Part shown: positions 26,995 through 38,962 of the stretch, in pieces
Layout: each line of letters begins with the position of its first letter
How positions within the stretch are numbered: position 1 is the first letter of the stretch
Assembly (NCBI RefSeq): GCF_040412425.1
Contig: NC_089782.1
Location: forward strand, 23,057,622-23,121,621
Reading direction: 5' to 3'
DNA: 64,000 nucleotides
Source of the DNA: Macrobrachium rosenbergii
Lineage: Eukaryota; Arthropoda; Malacostraca; Decapoda; Palaemonidae
Position numbers and translations under genes: made by a program
Notes under the pieces: generated by a model
Databases searched by the model: none
What the model was told of the DNA's origin: nothing
Seen by the model: only the letters and a program-made list of their open reading frames with translations

Positions 26995-27288
26995 CAAATT
27001 TTGGAAGCAATTTGTATTTTTTCTCATACAAACCTTCGGTCTTTCCATAGGAATTACCCTCAGCGCGGACTAGAGCAGGCTATTCTACACAACAAGGTTG
27101 TTCAGTAGTTGAACTACCGGTGGGATGAGCGAGGGGCACCCTCACCACCTCCCTTTGCTGAGTTGCACAACCATTTGCCTTACAGCCCAAAACAAAATGA
27201 GGGGTGGCTCGAGGTGGGCAGTGTATGTAAAGACCTCAGGTTTTGTATGTTAGGAAAAATACATATTACAAATTACTTCCAAAATTTG
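26995..27288. mobile_element. Palindromic MITE, about 294 bp
   Basis: The two ends are imperfect inverted copies over about 55 bp. The left end reads CAAATTTTGGAAGCAATTTG then TATTTTTTCTCATACAAACC. The right end, reverse-complemented, gives the same words with a few changes. The centre is GC-richer and non-coding. It sits in the YTHDF intron just upstream of the 39-aa exon. No clear target duplication was recognised. Confidence 0.7.
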
Positions 27289-27821
27289 TCATTTAAACTG
27301 GTTCCAAGGCCAAGAATATTTGCGTGAAAAGGAAGAGAATAACAAACCCCATGCAAGAATACACGTATAAGTACATACCATTTTCTTTTTTATCACTCTT
27401 TGAAAAAGTAACAAAATAATTAACAAACCAGAATGGATTGCATGTATACATACAATATACAAAAATTCCTGATGGCCAACTTTACATGTCTTATACATTA
27501 TCAATACATGTGCAATTACAATAACAATAACAATAATGATGATGGTCATCATCATCTATGCAACATACCTATAAAAAAAATAAAACCAATATTAAAAAAA
27601 AGCTCTCGCCCCCTTAACGAACCATTTAAAAATTTTTCTTTAACAATATATCTTTATGCTACATGTACAGTACTTGCATAAATGTGTACCTCTTTTTCTT
27701 TTTCTTGAAAAAAAAAAAAAAATGCACTGGGTACTCACAACTCTTCTTCTATGTTGACAAAATTTTATGAGACTAACATTACGTACAATAACTATGCAAA
27801 GTGACACTGCACTGTGTTAGG

Positions 27822-29309
27822 CTATGACGCTCCAGATGATACAACATCCAAAGGTTCATCTACTTCTAATGAGCTTGAAACATCAAAGAATAAAGGACTT
27901 CTCGCCTGAGATTCTGAGATGTTAGGAGGAACAGATGAAGTAGATAAATTCCGTTTGTTGAAACAAGACTGCTTTTTAAGAATAAAATTGAAAAAAGGCA
28001 TATTCTTTTTCTTTTAAATTTATCAAGTAATCTGTGCTTTGGCTGTAATTCTTTAGTGTTCTTACAGGCATTTTATATGTCAAGATATTCTATACTTCTG
28101 TCTTATAAAGGTTGTGCACAAATCAAAACATCTCTCTCTTTAGTCTGTGAATTAAATTCTCTTTTCCCATTTTTAAAACTTTATAGCCTTAAACATGTTC
28201 TTATTCTTATCTATCATATCCACAACCACTTCTTAATTGACTTTTCCTGCTATACACAGAATCTTCTGGACTTCTCCATCAATTCAAGGGAAGCCTCTTA
28301 TATCAGACAACTTCACTCCACAAAGGATCCCATCAGCACTGACCATTCCTAGTTTTTATCCATCCATTCCAGCTTTAAGGAAGTTATGGCATCAGCCCTG
28401 GTGGATGATTTCCAGCATTCCATTACCTTGAGGTCAAGAACTGTATCTATGGCTCTTCAGATGAGACAAAAATCTGAATCCAGCAATGACATCATGCTGA
28501 GGGGTAAAAACAGACTCAAAATCTTCTTCTTATCTATACACTCAGGATGGCCAGGTGCATTGCCTTTTACTACGAGAACTTTGAATTCCAGCCCTTTCTA
28601 CCAAACAATTTCTTGAAACAAAATGGCAGTGATCCTCACAATCTTCTTTCAAATGACTGTTTGCCCAGTAAATCATGCCTAGCTTGACCCTATGACCTGC
28701 AATGCTATCATACCAACATGTTATTTCCATACCTAGAACCTTTAGCCAGTTTTATGGATGCATGTTCAAAACAGCACCTTCACGAAGAACCAGGAGTATT
28801 TGTCCTTAATAAATATCTGAAATTCCAAAAATCTGGTAGCTGTATATTCATCAGCAGACACAATTCTCCCATCAACTTTTTGAGATCTCATCTGTTGCAG
28901 AACTGCACGAACCATTCTCACTCAACATAAAAGATTTTACATTATTCAGTCTCACAGACAACTGCACAGTCCTATTGTACACTGGATGATTTTTAACAAA
29001 ACACACAGCTGTCCACCAGAGTATGTTTTGTGCTTATGTCTTCTACACGCATTAACCCCACTCCCCCACAGACATTCCTTTGACTTCTCAGAGGATAGAA
29101 GCATAAGCAGCAAAATTCTTTCTCCGTTTCACAATACCCCAAGCGACTGACTGGTTTTCCTCGAACATTCTGTCCAATACTGATACAGGTTTTCCTCTTC
29201 ATGCACTACATAAGAACTTCAGTTTTCTGACTTGAAAAACAGCACCGCTTGGGCTCCCTTGAGCTTGGCAGAGTTTGCCTTTACCGCTACTCTTGCAATT
29301 TGGGGCCAT
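27822..29309 (-). pseudogene. Dead Tigger/pogo-type transposase (Tc1-mariner superfamily)
   Basis: The relic lies inside the 6.3-kb YTHDF intron on the same strand. Reading across frames and stops gives the order expected for Tigger1-like transposases. A start-like MAPNCKSSGKGK is followed by a DNA-binding region (SVLDRMFEENQS), SADEYTATRFLEF, GHRVKLGMIY, the DDE-region hallmark EFKVLVVKGNAPGHPE (usually DNAPGHP), and then DLKVMECWKSSTRADAIT. The tail ends SVPPNISESQ...DVVSSGAS and a stop at 27824-27822. The span of about 495 codons fits the family. Multiple in-frame stops and frameshifts, loss of the Asp before NAPGHP and apparent loss of residues upstream of it show it is inactive. Terminal inverted repeats were not identified. 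Confidence 0.8.
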
Positions 29310-30956
29310 ATTCACCATAAATTTTACAATACAGACTAGACAAAGGAAATAACATGGGCATATTAGCAAAACAAAGTTAAAGCTGAACAAAAGAGTAGTG
29401 GTGCAGAGATGAGTCACATAGGTTGCTGGTCAAATTGAGGGCCACCTAAGCTAAATCTTAAATCAAACAATGCAATTTTGAGGATTTTTCTAATTCTAAT
29501 TTTTTAAATTCTCCAACTGTTGGTAATTTAAACCTCGCATGCTGAATCTGCAGATAATGCAGGACAACTGTAATGAGGTTCCAGTTTGAATGAATGACAA
29601 AATGAATGGGAAAGCCAGCGTGAGAATGACCAACAAAAAAAGCAAATACAATTCATGCTGGCTACAGATGTAACAGAATAAAACTGAACATTTTTAAACT
29701 CTAACAAAAAAAAAAAAACCAGAGAGAGGATAAGAGTAAAATAAACCCTAACCTAATGGAAAGATTCATGAAAAAGACTTCGCCTCTAAAATAAAACCTG
29801 ATTACCAGCTCTATGAGACCTAAGATCTTTAAATCACTGGTCTGAATTAACTATTTTTTCATCTAATCAACTTGATAAAATTTCCTTCATGGTGACTTGC
29901 ACATGACACCATTTCCCAATAAGTGATATAGTATATATTACTTTCCATTAATAGCTGGACATAAAATTGTTTTAACCTGTCACTGAAGTTGGCCACATAA
30001 CTTCATTTCTGGATAAATACATTCAAAATTCTGTTAAAAAATAACTAACACAAATTTTAAACCTAAATCCAACAGATAGCAAATTCCCTCCCACTTTGCA
30101 TGACTTCAATCTTGCTACTGTGTAGGTACTGCACTGTATATTTGAGGGCACAATTCAAGTTGCAACAAGTCTTAGAGTGATGCTAGTGTTATGACTGCTT
30201 GGGGACTGTAAAATGTAATCTTTGCCAATGAAAACTGACCAATTTGAGAGACTGTACTGTATACCAAAAAGAAAACATTATTAATGATAGTTACAAAATA
30301 AAGCTCATAAAAATCACAAGTATCACTCTAACAAATGTTGGCAAATTATTGACATATGCAAAGAATAATCCACTCTCTAAAATGAGTGTGAAAACTTGCA
30401 TGGTACTATGGAAACTGCAACTCAATTAGTGATTATGGCTTATAATATGAAACAAGGGGTAGGTTTAATATCTGACCTAATTTCAATGTTAGCACCAAAA
30501 AACTGTTCGGCTTACTGTCACACAACCAAAAGCTTGCACACCTAAGTGCATATGTACCTTATGCCTACCAAATCCTACTTGACAGTTCTGTGGAACAAAT
30601 CTATTATTCGTGAGAATTTAGCTTACGTTATAAAGCATTAATTTACTTCTGTTTCTCGATTTGAATAGTAATACTATCATGACTACTTTACTGCTGTGCC
30701 TTGGTCTAAATAGTAACACTATCATAATTCGTTTAATTCAGCCCAGCTTCTTAGCTGTGTCACAAGAGCTAGGTGTTGCATTAACTATTAATTACTTCAA
30801 GATTTAAATATCATGAATCTGTCCAATGAACTGCTTCAATGTATTGGTTCTTACTGTAATTTAAAGTTCATTTCAAAGGCAACAGAGGCAATTAAAAATA
30901 AATGTACATCCATAAGCTAACACCTTACTTCACCAGACATTCAAGATACCCAAGGA

Positions 30957-31022
30957 ATGGAATGGAATGGAATATATAATTTAGGCCAAGGGCCAAGTGC
31001 TGGGACCTAAGGAATCCCTTCA
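30957..31022 (+). mobile_element. SINE family B, 5' fragment
   Basis: AATTTAGGCCAAGGGCCAAG and GTGCTGGGACCTAAGGAATC match the family B head. It lies in the YTHDF intron, antisense to the gene. Confidence 0.55.
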
Positions 31023-31931
31023 TTGAAGCAATGCTTGTACACTTTTTGTGAAAAATTAACTTTTTAACTATCTATGCCTACTTTACTTGCTTCCTATAAA
31101 GACGTTCCAAGTTCCTAAATACATAGTTTACCACAACCCCATCTGTGCCCACTCAATGTAATTCCAATGTACTGCTCATAATCATGAAAAAGTCGAGTCC
31201 TTCTGACCTTTTACACTATTCCTAAAAATCACTACAGTACACGAGTTCTTTCAGTACTTCAGAGGTCCCTAATAAAGACTGCTCACTTGACAACACAGCC
31301 ACCTTTTAGACCAGATTAATACACGGTGTTAGAAACTATTTATAACACTCAGCTTCATTCTGTATGTACATTCCACAGTATTAGTAATTCTTTTTCAAAG
31401 CTTCACCTTAATTCTAAATCTTCTTGAAGAAAATATAAAATTTTTCAACCACAAAAATTAACCTTTTGTCTAGGAGCCTACTAATTAAAAGGATATCAAC
31501 AGAATAGTAACTTACACTGTTACCTGCATGATAATATTCTAAATCAATATTGTTCATCAAAATTTAATGCATAATGGTATATTTAAAAGGAGTTAAAAGA
31601 CTTTTTAAGTTTTTGTCTTTAAATTTCTAACTTCTCAGTATCTTATGTACCTGAATTATGCATGGTTTATTTCCTATTCGAAATTAATTGGTAATTTTTA
31701 ATATTACCAACAATAAAATCTTGTTTGGACATAACTGAACTTTTATTTGCTTCTCATACAGGTAAATTAAGACTTCCATACATACAAATACATATCTACA
31801 CTTAATCTTGTTTCAGTTGTGCAGGAAAATACCCTGATTACTCAACTCCAGTGACTAACAACTCAACATCTTGCTTGCAGCAGAGCAGTCATTTGGCAAT
31901 AAGCTGAAATAAATAAGCTGAAATAAATTTT

Positions 31932-32249
31932 GGTGGTGCAGTGGTATGATTCTCGGCTACCAGTCGAGAGGGCCGGGGTTCAAAGCCTCAGATTGCGCCA
32001 CTATAAAATCAAGCAGCCCATCAACCTAAAGGTCCAAAAAAACCCAAGAGGTTCAGTAGGAGACTAGGTACCAGCCCTCGGGCTGGGGAGTCAAACAGTG
32101 GGCCTAGCAACACACTGGCCACATGTCATAGGCATTGGGACCTGTCCCCCACAACTGGCTGTCAGCCCAAGAAACAGATCAGTGCCTGCCCTATGAGCCT
32201 ACACAGGCCCAGGAGGACTTTAACTTTTAACTTTAATAAAATAAAAATC
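31932..32249 (+). mobile_element. tRNA-derived SINE, family C, with intact pol III boxes
   Basis: The A box TGGTGCAGTGG (31934-31944) and B box GTTCAAAGC (31978-31986) both fit consensus. The head resembles tRNA-Gly, with stem CTCG/CGAG and loop CTACCAG. A body with GGCCTAGCAACACACTGGCC and a tail ACTTTTAACTTTAATAAAAT follow. It lies in the YTHDF intron, antisense to the gene. Confidence 0.8.
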
Positions 32250-33203
32250 AATTGTCCCACAGACTATACAACATAATAATCAGCTGCATCTCTTCTGCAA
32301 TAAACTTAAATTCTTATGCCTTCTTTGACAAAACTTTTAGATAAAAACTGATGGATAAACACGCTGACAAAATTTTCTCACAATACTGTACTTACCCGTA
32401 GTTCCAAACCTCTTTTTGCCATGACCGGCCTCACTCTTTACAATGGAAAAATTGCAATAAACTAAAAAAAAATCTTTAAAAGCCAAAAAACCTCATATTG
32501 CAGAAAATAACTTTCCAAAAATATCAACTCTCTCACACAAAAAAACTGAAAATATATCAAACCTATAAAAAGGTTTGGACCTCAGAACATTCTTTCAGAT
32601 GCAATTCTCTGTCCTTGAAGGAATATGAGAGCCTATACAATTTCTTTAGAACACATACTGAAAGCTCAAGAGAAAATAAAAACAAAAAAAAGAAAGCATT
32701 AACACAACAGGATGAGAACAAAAAAACATTAAAGGGACCAAGTACCCAGAGTTGCCTAAGAAGCTTTCAAGTTCATATGAAATACACATTCTGACCATAA
32801 ATATGGTCTCCTCCACCAAAGCTATGCATTCTTTGTCTATTTAATTTAAATATGCCAACAAATTCTGAAGTATGAGCATCCACCAGTATGAAACAATGGG
32901 GACCTCACTACCTACCAACTAAATTCCAAAACTAAATCAATTCCTTGGAACTATGAAACCTACTTGGAAAACATGGCATCTAAAAAACAATTATTTAAAA
33001 CCAATATCAAAAATAAACAAACATTTGTAATCAGAACATTCTTAACAGCATTTCTCGTTCCCAATGGATTTGAAGATACTGTAATGCCCAAAAAGAGACT
33101 TTTACACCAGACAGGGTGAGGGATTTACAACAGCACTCCAGCCACCTGAAACCAAATTAAACTAAAAATTAATTTCTGAAAGAAAAAAATCTAGAGTACC
33201 TAC

Positions 33204-34778
33204 CATTTTACCCTTTTCATATGGGACTTCCTGAGTGTCACGCGAGTTTGTGACTGGTTTGTTCTCGTTGTTTTCCAACCTAATGTGCCGAAGCTGATTG
33301 TTAGGCACATCTTTCACATAAATCCACCTTACATGAAACTGTCCCTTCCACTTATCTTGAGCCCACACAGATGATGAGCTGTTGTAGTCCACTGGTGATA
33401 TCATCTGTGCTAATCCACAAAAATGTCCAGATCCATTAACAGAGAAAAAGAGATACACTGGACCTTTACCCTCCCTTTCACGATAAGCAGCATCCAACCG
33501 CTTGTTTCCATGCTCCGTGGAACACCAAATCTCATACTTTATGGATCGATGAATATCATCCTCTGAGTACGATTTAATAACAAAGAATCTAGCATTCTTT
33601 GGATTAAGATCAAAGTCACTAGGGTTATAGTCATTGCGCATTCGAAGTCCTTCCAGGATTGGATCATCCGGCTGCAGCTCAGCTGGGATCTGTCCTGGAA
33701 CATGTGGCAAGGGTGCGCGCTGGGCCACAGACATTTGGGGACCCCCCTGGGGAGATGGTGGCAAATCCATCTGACCGTGGTGCATCCCACCAGTCTGCAG
33801 CAAGGGAGGTGGAGGTTGCTGCTGCTGCTGCTGGGGTGATGATGGCATTTGTTGCTGATGTTGATGCTGCTGGTGAGGATGCTGTTGGTGCAAGTGCTGC
33901 TGATGATGCTGAGGTGCCTGCTGGGGATGCTGCTGGTGTTGGTGCTGTTGAGGTGATGCCTGCATCTGCTGTGGGGAGGACTGCTGCTGTTGTGGTCCAG
34001 ACTGTTGTTGCTGCTGTCCTGGTTGTTGCACTTGGTGAGTGGGGGGTCCCTGTGGTGGTGTGCGGGGTGGTGGGGGCGTGGAGTAAGAAGTGGAGGTGGT
34101 GGAACGTGAGCCACCTCTCGGAGCCTCCCAAGCAGGTCTAGGAACTGGAGGAGGAGCCACAGGCTTTGGTCCACTGCCATTTTTTCCTTCCCAAGTGCCA
34201 ATGTCCATGTGACGCCCTGGGACAATAGAGGACATTGTGGTTTTGTCTCTACGTCGGTTAGGTTGAGGTTTGGCTGGCTGTGAAGCAATACTAGCCCATG
34301 ATATGCCTTTCTTTGGTTGCCCAAGTCCAACTGATGTTTCACCTCCAGGGCTGCTCCCACCACTGGGCTTAACCTCGACTCCACCTCCATTTCCATTTGT
34401 TGTTGTGCCTTTGGCACCACTAGCTCCCCCATCCCTTGGTAAATCTTGAGCACTTTTTGGATCTGCTAAGGTAAGGCCTTGCACACCTTGGTCTAACACC
34501 TTGACACGATCATCGGTGTAAACATTGTCCCGCTGATAGTAATCATCATACTGTTTGCTGCCCCCGCGTACATCAGAACCACCCCAAGCGTTGTAATCAC
34601 CATTTCCATGAAAACTGTAGTTAAATCCTGGAGGGTTGAAGCCACCAAAACTGCCACTGCTGAACATACCATCAATGGCGCTGTGAGAGTCATAGCCCAT
34701 TTGGCCGCCATATCCACCAAGGAAAGTCTGCATGTGATCGCCCCCATTACTCCAAGTTCCGTCACCAACACCGAATGC
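33204..34778 (-). CDS. Ythdf: YTHDF large exon: low-complexity region and most of the YTH domain
   Basis: This 1575-bp exon encodes 525 aa. The acceptor is ttctttcag|GCATTC and the donor is ATG|GTAGGTACT. In order it holds a Gly/Tyr/Asn-rich segment, the conserved motif [15 protein letters not shown] followed by [12 protein letters not shown] (a YTHDF signature), Pro-rich stretches, a Gln/His-rich tract of about 75 aa, the linker [15 protein letters not shown], and the YTH domain from about residue 396 of the exon. Cage tryptophans are in IWCST (codon 33525-33527) and in the pair VW and DKW of [28 protein letters not shown] and [13 protein letters not shown] are near-identical to vertebrate YTHDF. 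The domain finishes in the next exon. Translation past the donor gives a non-conserved tail, which supports the splice site. Expected role: m6A-mRNA binding, with the Q/H tract promoting condensation (family knowledge). Confidence 0.97.
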
Positions 34779-35539
34779 CTGAAAGAACAGAAGATATGAA
34801 AAACTAGTTCTACACATTTAAGGGTAGAAATAAAACTAACAATTCTGGTTATATATCAAAATGAATAAACAATACCAAAGGGGGAAAATATGAATCCGAA
34901 TTCTCATTTTCAAGATTTTATATCAAATTATGTTTTAAAGTACTTCCAGAGAAATGCAAATTTTACCATCATATTGGCTATGAATTATAAAAATCAAAAA
35001 GGTAATATTTCAATACTAAAGAGAGAGTGCTATCAAAACAGCCTCAAAACCTTGACAATTTATCTATACTTACTCAAAAAGATAAAACTTATGATTAACA
35101 AAAAGCTGAAAAAGATTTTGCACATTCCACATAAAAATCCACACTATCCCTTAATACTATTGCTAATGAATGTACAGCATAAACTTATCTTTTTGAACAT
35201 TAAGCCATTTCCCTAAACAAGGTGGGGCCAAAGTTAAAATTTATAATACAATGGGACCTTTTACCTATGGCGTGCCTCTTAATACTTACCCCTTACATAA
35301 GAACTGTGGAACATAAACTTTTGTACAGAAATATTTGGGGCTCTGAAGCTTACTGTTCTAGTGAGAATAATTAGACAATTGAAAGAAAATGCTATAAGAA
35401 CCTTTTCAATGACTATGGTGGCTTCCATGGCTTCTGCCACTCAGTAAATTACATTTTCCTACATTACATCACTTGTAGTTCTCCCCAAATTAGTTATTAT
35501 CCAATCAAAATAATGCATTTGATAAACATCAAACTTTAC

Positions 35540-35653
35540 CTGGTATGGGGTGGAGGTCATATAGTAAGAGGACATATATGGGTCAGAAGCAGCAGCAGCC
35601 GCAGCCATCGAAGATGTCATGGGACTTGTGTAACTCTGGAATGAGGAGTAATT
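35540..35653 (-). CDS. Ythdf: YTHDF coding exon, N-terminal Tyr/Ser/Ala-rich segment
   Basis: This 114-bp exon encodes 38 aa, beginning NYSSFQSYTSPM and ending YYMTSTPYQ, with a run of six alanines. The acceptor is tttggcgcag before AAT and the donor is CAG|GTAAAG; both junctions are phase 0. The SDPYMSSYY block followed in the next exon by [10 protein letters not shown] lines up with the vertebrate YTHDF block containing SDSYLPSYY and a TWSTGGD-like motif, which is why this exon is placed directly before the large exon. It belongs to the disordered N-terminal half of the protein. The methionine opening the local open frame lies in intron sequence and is not taken as the start; true start exon(s) should lie further upstream. 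Confidence 0.88.
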
Positions 35654-35815
35654 CTGCGCCAAAGTTAAACTGAATCTCAAGCAATGAATACAAAAGTAAT
35701 TGTCAGGATGGTCATCTTTGACATCTTAAAGATGGTCAAAGAATATGCTATATGGCATTCAAGTCTAATTACTTTACAGAAGGTACAAAGCATCAAAACA
35801 CTTTAAGAACTACAA

Positions 35816-36117
35816 ACACCACCCTACTTACAAAAGAGTTACATTCCGGATGGCCGTTTGAATGTGGAACTGTTTTTAAGTTGGTTACTGTCCTCTTCAT
35901 GCCTATTTCAGTACAGTATGATATAAAATAAATTCAGTACTACACACTTTTTCATCCTAAAATGCAATACACTGTACATATGTACAGATTAGGTGCGCAA
36001 AACAGTATTTGAACTTATGGGTGGCAAAAGGAGAGCGCTCTGAACACAATTTTAACTTGTGATCCTGTTTGTACCTCAGAATGTTTTTAAGTTAAATCTT
36101 TGTAAGTGGGATGGTGT
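35816..36117. mobile_element. 302-bp MITE with 19-bp inverted termini
   Basis: Left ACACCACCCTACTTACAAA and right (reverse complement) ACACCATCCCACTTACAAA differ at two positions. Sub-terminal sequences also pair loosely. It is non-coding and lies just upstream of the first visible YTHDF exon, probably in an intron. The superfamily is not assigned. Confidence 0.6.
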
Positions 36118-37062
36118 CTGCTTATAGTTATTTGTCTGGTCACTGTTATGAAACAGAGTGAAATGTTGGGCTTGTACTATCTACTACTTTTTACTGTGCA
36201 GCGTATTGCAAATGATTTAAGTGATGATATAAACAGTCAATGGGACCATCCTGTATTTAGGAAAATGGGCCACTTCAGTATATACAGGGTCTTTTGATTA
36301 GTGTTCAATGGGAATGATGACCCAAACTTTATTGGTGGTATTTGACTGCAAATTTTCTTGCGAGTTTGTAACTGAATTATATATATTAACTATACTATTC
36401 AAGAGTCTAACAGATTTCTTTGGCCTGTCCTGAACATGCTTCCTCAAGGGTATATTATAAATTAAAAAAATGTTAATAAACCAAACAGTACATATACACT
36501 TTCAACAATCACTTAGTTATAAACGTCCGGGATTAAACTAAAGTATAGTATTACTTTAAGAACAATGCAAATCCTCTACAATTCTGAGCAGAATAAAACA
36601 TTCTAGAGCAGAATAAAACATTCTAGTAACGATAAAAAGGAAGCAAAAGTATGCTACCCCTTTCCATTATGGAAGACAATAAGGGAATTCAACAATTATT
36701 TTAAATACCCATCCTTTTGACTTTTCCCATCACTCACAGTCAACTTCTTTCACTCACTGTATGTACAGAAAAAACTTCAAATACTCCATATACACCTTAA
36801 AGCATATTTCCTATTCAGAAGGTTCTACTCATGACAGTTCACAAGTCAGATTTCTTTCACTTCATCAAACTACATTAACACTCAAGGAAGACGCTCAGTA
36901 AAGAGCTCAACTGACAAATAACCTTTCTAAATCTAAATTTAGTTTCATTACATAGCTGCCTATGGGAACAACGCATGGAGGTGTTTGGTTTTCACAGGAT
37001 TCCGGCCTATTATAATTTGCAGTGATTAATCTCCTGTAAATCTTACACCCAACACAGTAGTA
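36118..37062. other. No gene recognised
   Basis: AT-rich sequence upstream of the visible YTHDF exons. A missing upstream coding exon of that gene could be hidden here, but no KGQGN-like or FEPYL-like codons were found by eye. Confidence 0.45.
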
Positions 37063-37325
37063 AGTTTACCTTAGTTTAACCAGACCACTGAGCTAATTAA
37101 CAGCTCTCTAGGGCTGGCTTTCGAAGAGTTAGATTCATTTCATGGTTAGAAAACGCTGGTTACCTAGCAACAGAACCTACAGTTTGTTGTGGAATCAGAC
37201 ACATTATAATGAAATGAATTTCTATCACCAGAAATAAATTCCTCTAATTCTTCGTGGCGGTTGGAGAATTGAACACGGACCAGGCGGAGTGCTAGCCAAG
37301 AACGATACCGACCCGTCCAATGAGG
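37063..37325 (-). mobile_element. tRNA-derived SINE, family A
   Basis: On the minus strand the head reads GGTCGGTATCGTTCTTGGCT then GTGTTCAATTCTCC (B-box-like). The shared body follows, and it ends CAGTGGTCTGGTTAAAC. It lies upstream of the visible YTHDF exons. Confidence 0.8.
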
Positions 37326-38204
37326 AACCTACAACACACGAAGCTTTTCTAAGCTTTACTTTAGAGAAAAAACAAAGCATCTGTCACACTCAGACTTCAC
37401 CAGCATCTCACATGCACTTCTAACCAATACTGTCTCTAAACTTTGATCTTCAACATTTGTATTATAACAACAACTACACAACAATTCCCTCCTCAAGGAT
37501 ACAACTTCTAATAAAATGTATCTATTTTTGTTTTGTCCAATGTATATATTTTTGTTTTGTTAGGACTGAAACTGACGCACCAGACATTTGCAACTACTGC
37601 TTCACAACTGCATTATGAAAGGATATCAAAAATAAGTACTATTCATTTGAATGAAAAAAAAATTGTAGAAATCTGGCTTAATTTGGTAAAACTTCATGAT
37701 ACCACCATGCTATACGTTACCCAAGAACAAGAACGCATGCTGGAATCCCATCTTCTGGTTATATTTACCTGGTCTTTGGGCCCATTTGGCACTGAAAATA
37801 AGAAAGATCACAATGAAACATACTTTAAGATAGTTAAAAAAAATCTAAACTTGGTGTAAACAAAAATATCAAAAACGAACATACAGTATAACTTAATTTT
37901 TCCTGCAACATCTCTAGTAAAAACCAAAAGTGAATATAAGTAAATAATCTAAAAAAAAAAAATCCTGCATACCCAAAGACTAGAACTACCTGGCAAAAAC
38001 CAACCATCGCCAGACAAGTGTCATACGGAAAACAAACGGCCCCTTTTAAATCCTTAGCACCAAACTCTGACACATTTTTCTTGTCATTTCCTTTTCTTGT
38101 ACAGTTTTCTTACCATGAACCTTACAGTCCTCAACAAGGAAAACAACCACAACTACAATTCAGTTGTGCATTTTAAAAACCATGCGATGCGGTAGAAAGC
38201 TCCA

Positions 38205-38527
38205 TATTCGTTCTCCGGATTAGGACTCACGATTCGTGGGTTTCTCTGTGGAACATATCTAGCCATTATTAGTGGAAAATTCGCCCGTGCGGTATTTTTT
38301 CACTGAGAAATATTCACTAATTACTGTATTTTCATATAATTTTCATGAAGCGCACTTTTTGTGATAAAACTAACAAAATACTCAGGTATATGCACATTTT
38401 ACAGGGTTTTTCTTGTGTTTAAACTATCAAAATGGGCAGTTCTAAGTGTTTTTAGAGGGTTTTAAGCATTCATGGAATTACAGCTATTTCGAAGTGCATC
38501 CCGTTCACGGGGTTCACTGTATTCTAT
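38205..38527. mobile_element. Probable decayed MITE
   Basis: One end carries CTCACGATTCGTGGGTTTCTC. The other, reverse-complemented, reads ACAGTGAACCCCGTGAACGG. AATTCGCC and CACTGAGAAATATTCAC occur inside. The pattern resembles a high-copy arthropod MITE type with CCCCGTATTCGCG-like ends, but the ends here are too decayed to delimit. Confidence 0.4.
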
Positions 38528-38805
38528 TACAACAAAAAATCTAAATTGTAGTTTCAATTGAACACTAACTTTTTGAATTTAAGTGACAACTTTCAAACGT
38601 ACCCACCACAGACAAAAAACACACACAACTACAGACTGCACAGTGATTGCAATGTATGTTTTATCATTGTAAAATTGCACCGAAATACTTTGCACCAACA
38701 TCTGCAAGGGTACCTTCTGAAAATATTCCATCACCCTAAACATAATGTATTTGGTTCCGTTCATCTGCACACACACAACCGCTTCCAGTTACATTATGAA
38801 TCAAT

Positions 38806-38962
38806 TGTTATGAGAGGGTGGAAAATAAGATGGAAGAAAGAGAATATGAACAGAGGTACAGTAAATGGAACGAAAGGGGTTGCAGCTAGGGGCCGAAGGG
38901 ACACTGCAAAGAACCTTAAGTAATGCCTACAGTGCAATGCATGAGGTGCACTGATGGCACTA
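38806..38962 (+). mobile_element. SINE family B, 3' half
   Basis: AGAGGGTGGAAAATAAGATG, GGGGTTGCAGCTAGGGGCCG and AGGTGCACTGATGGCACTAC match the 3' part of the full copies. Confidence 0.7.

Larger units (their letters stand above)
22939..35653 (-). other. Ythdf: YTHDF gene model (visible part, four coding exons)
   Basis: This span covers the recognisable part of a YTH-domain-family gene. In this family the YTH domain binds N6-methyladenosine in cytoplasmic mRNA and the disordered N-terminal half recruits decay or translation factors. Exons run 35653-35540, 34778-33204, 26883-26767 and 23172-22939, with introns of 761, 6320 and 3594 bp. Every junction is phase 0 with GT..AG borders, so joining them gives one open frame of 679 aa to a TAA. 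The initiator exon(s), in vertebrates a short segment ahead of the conserved Tyr-rich block, were not located upstream. The introns carry a Tigger relic, a MITE, SINEs and tandem arrays. Family assignment is very secure; alternative splicing cannot be judged from sequence alone. Confidence 0.92.

Noticed and set aside
26680..27048. 122-aa open frame containing the 39-aa YTHDF exon, considered as a separate small gene
   Set aside because: Only the central 39 aa are conserved, and both edges are exact splice sites; the rest is intron translation.
33539..34453. 304-aa and shorter frames overlapping the large YTHDF exon, including 160 aa on the plus strand
   Set aside because: They are other-frame shadows of the conserved YTHDF frame and the CAG/CAC repeat; no family similarity.
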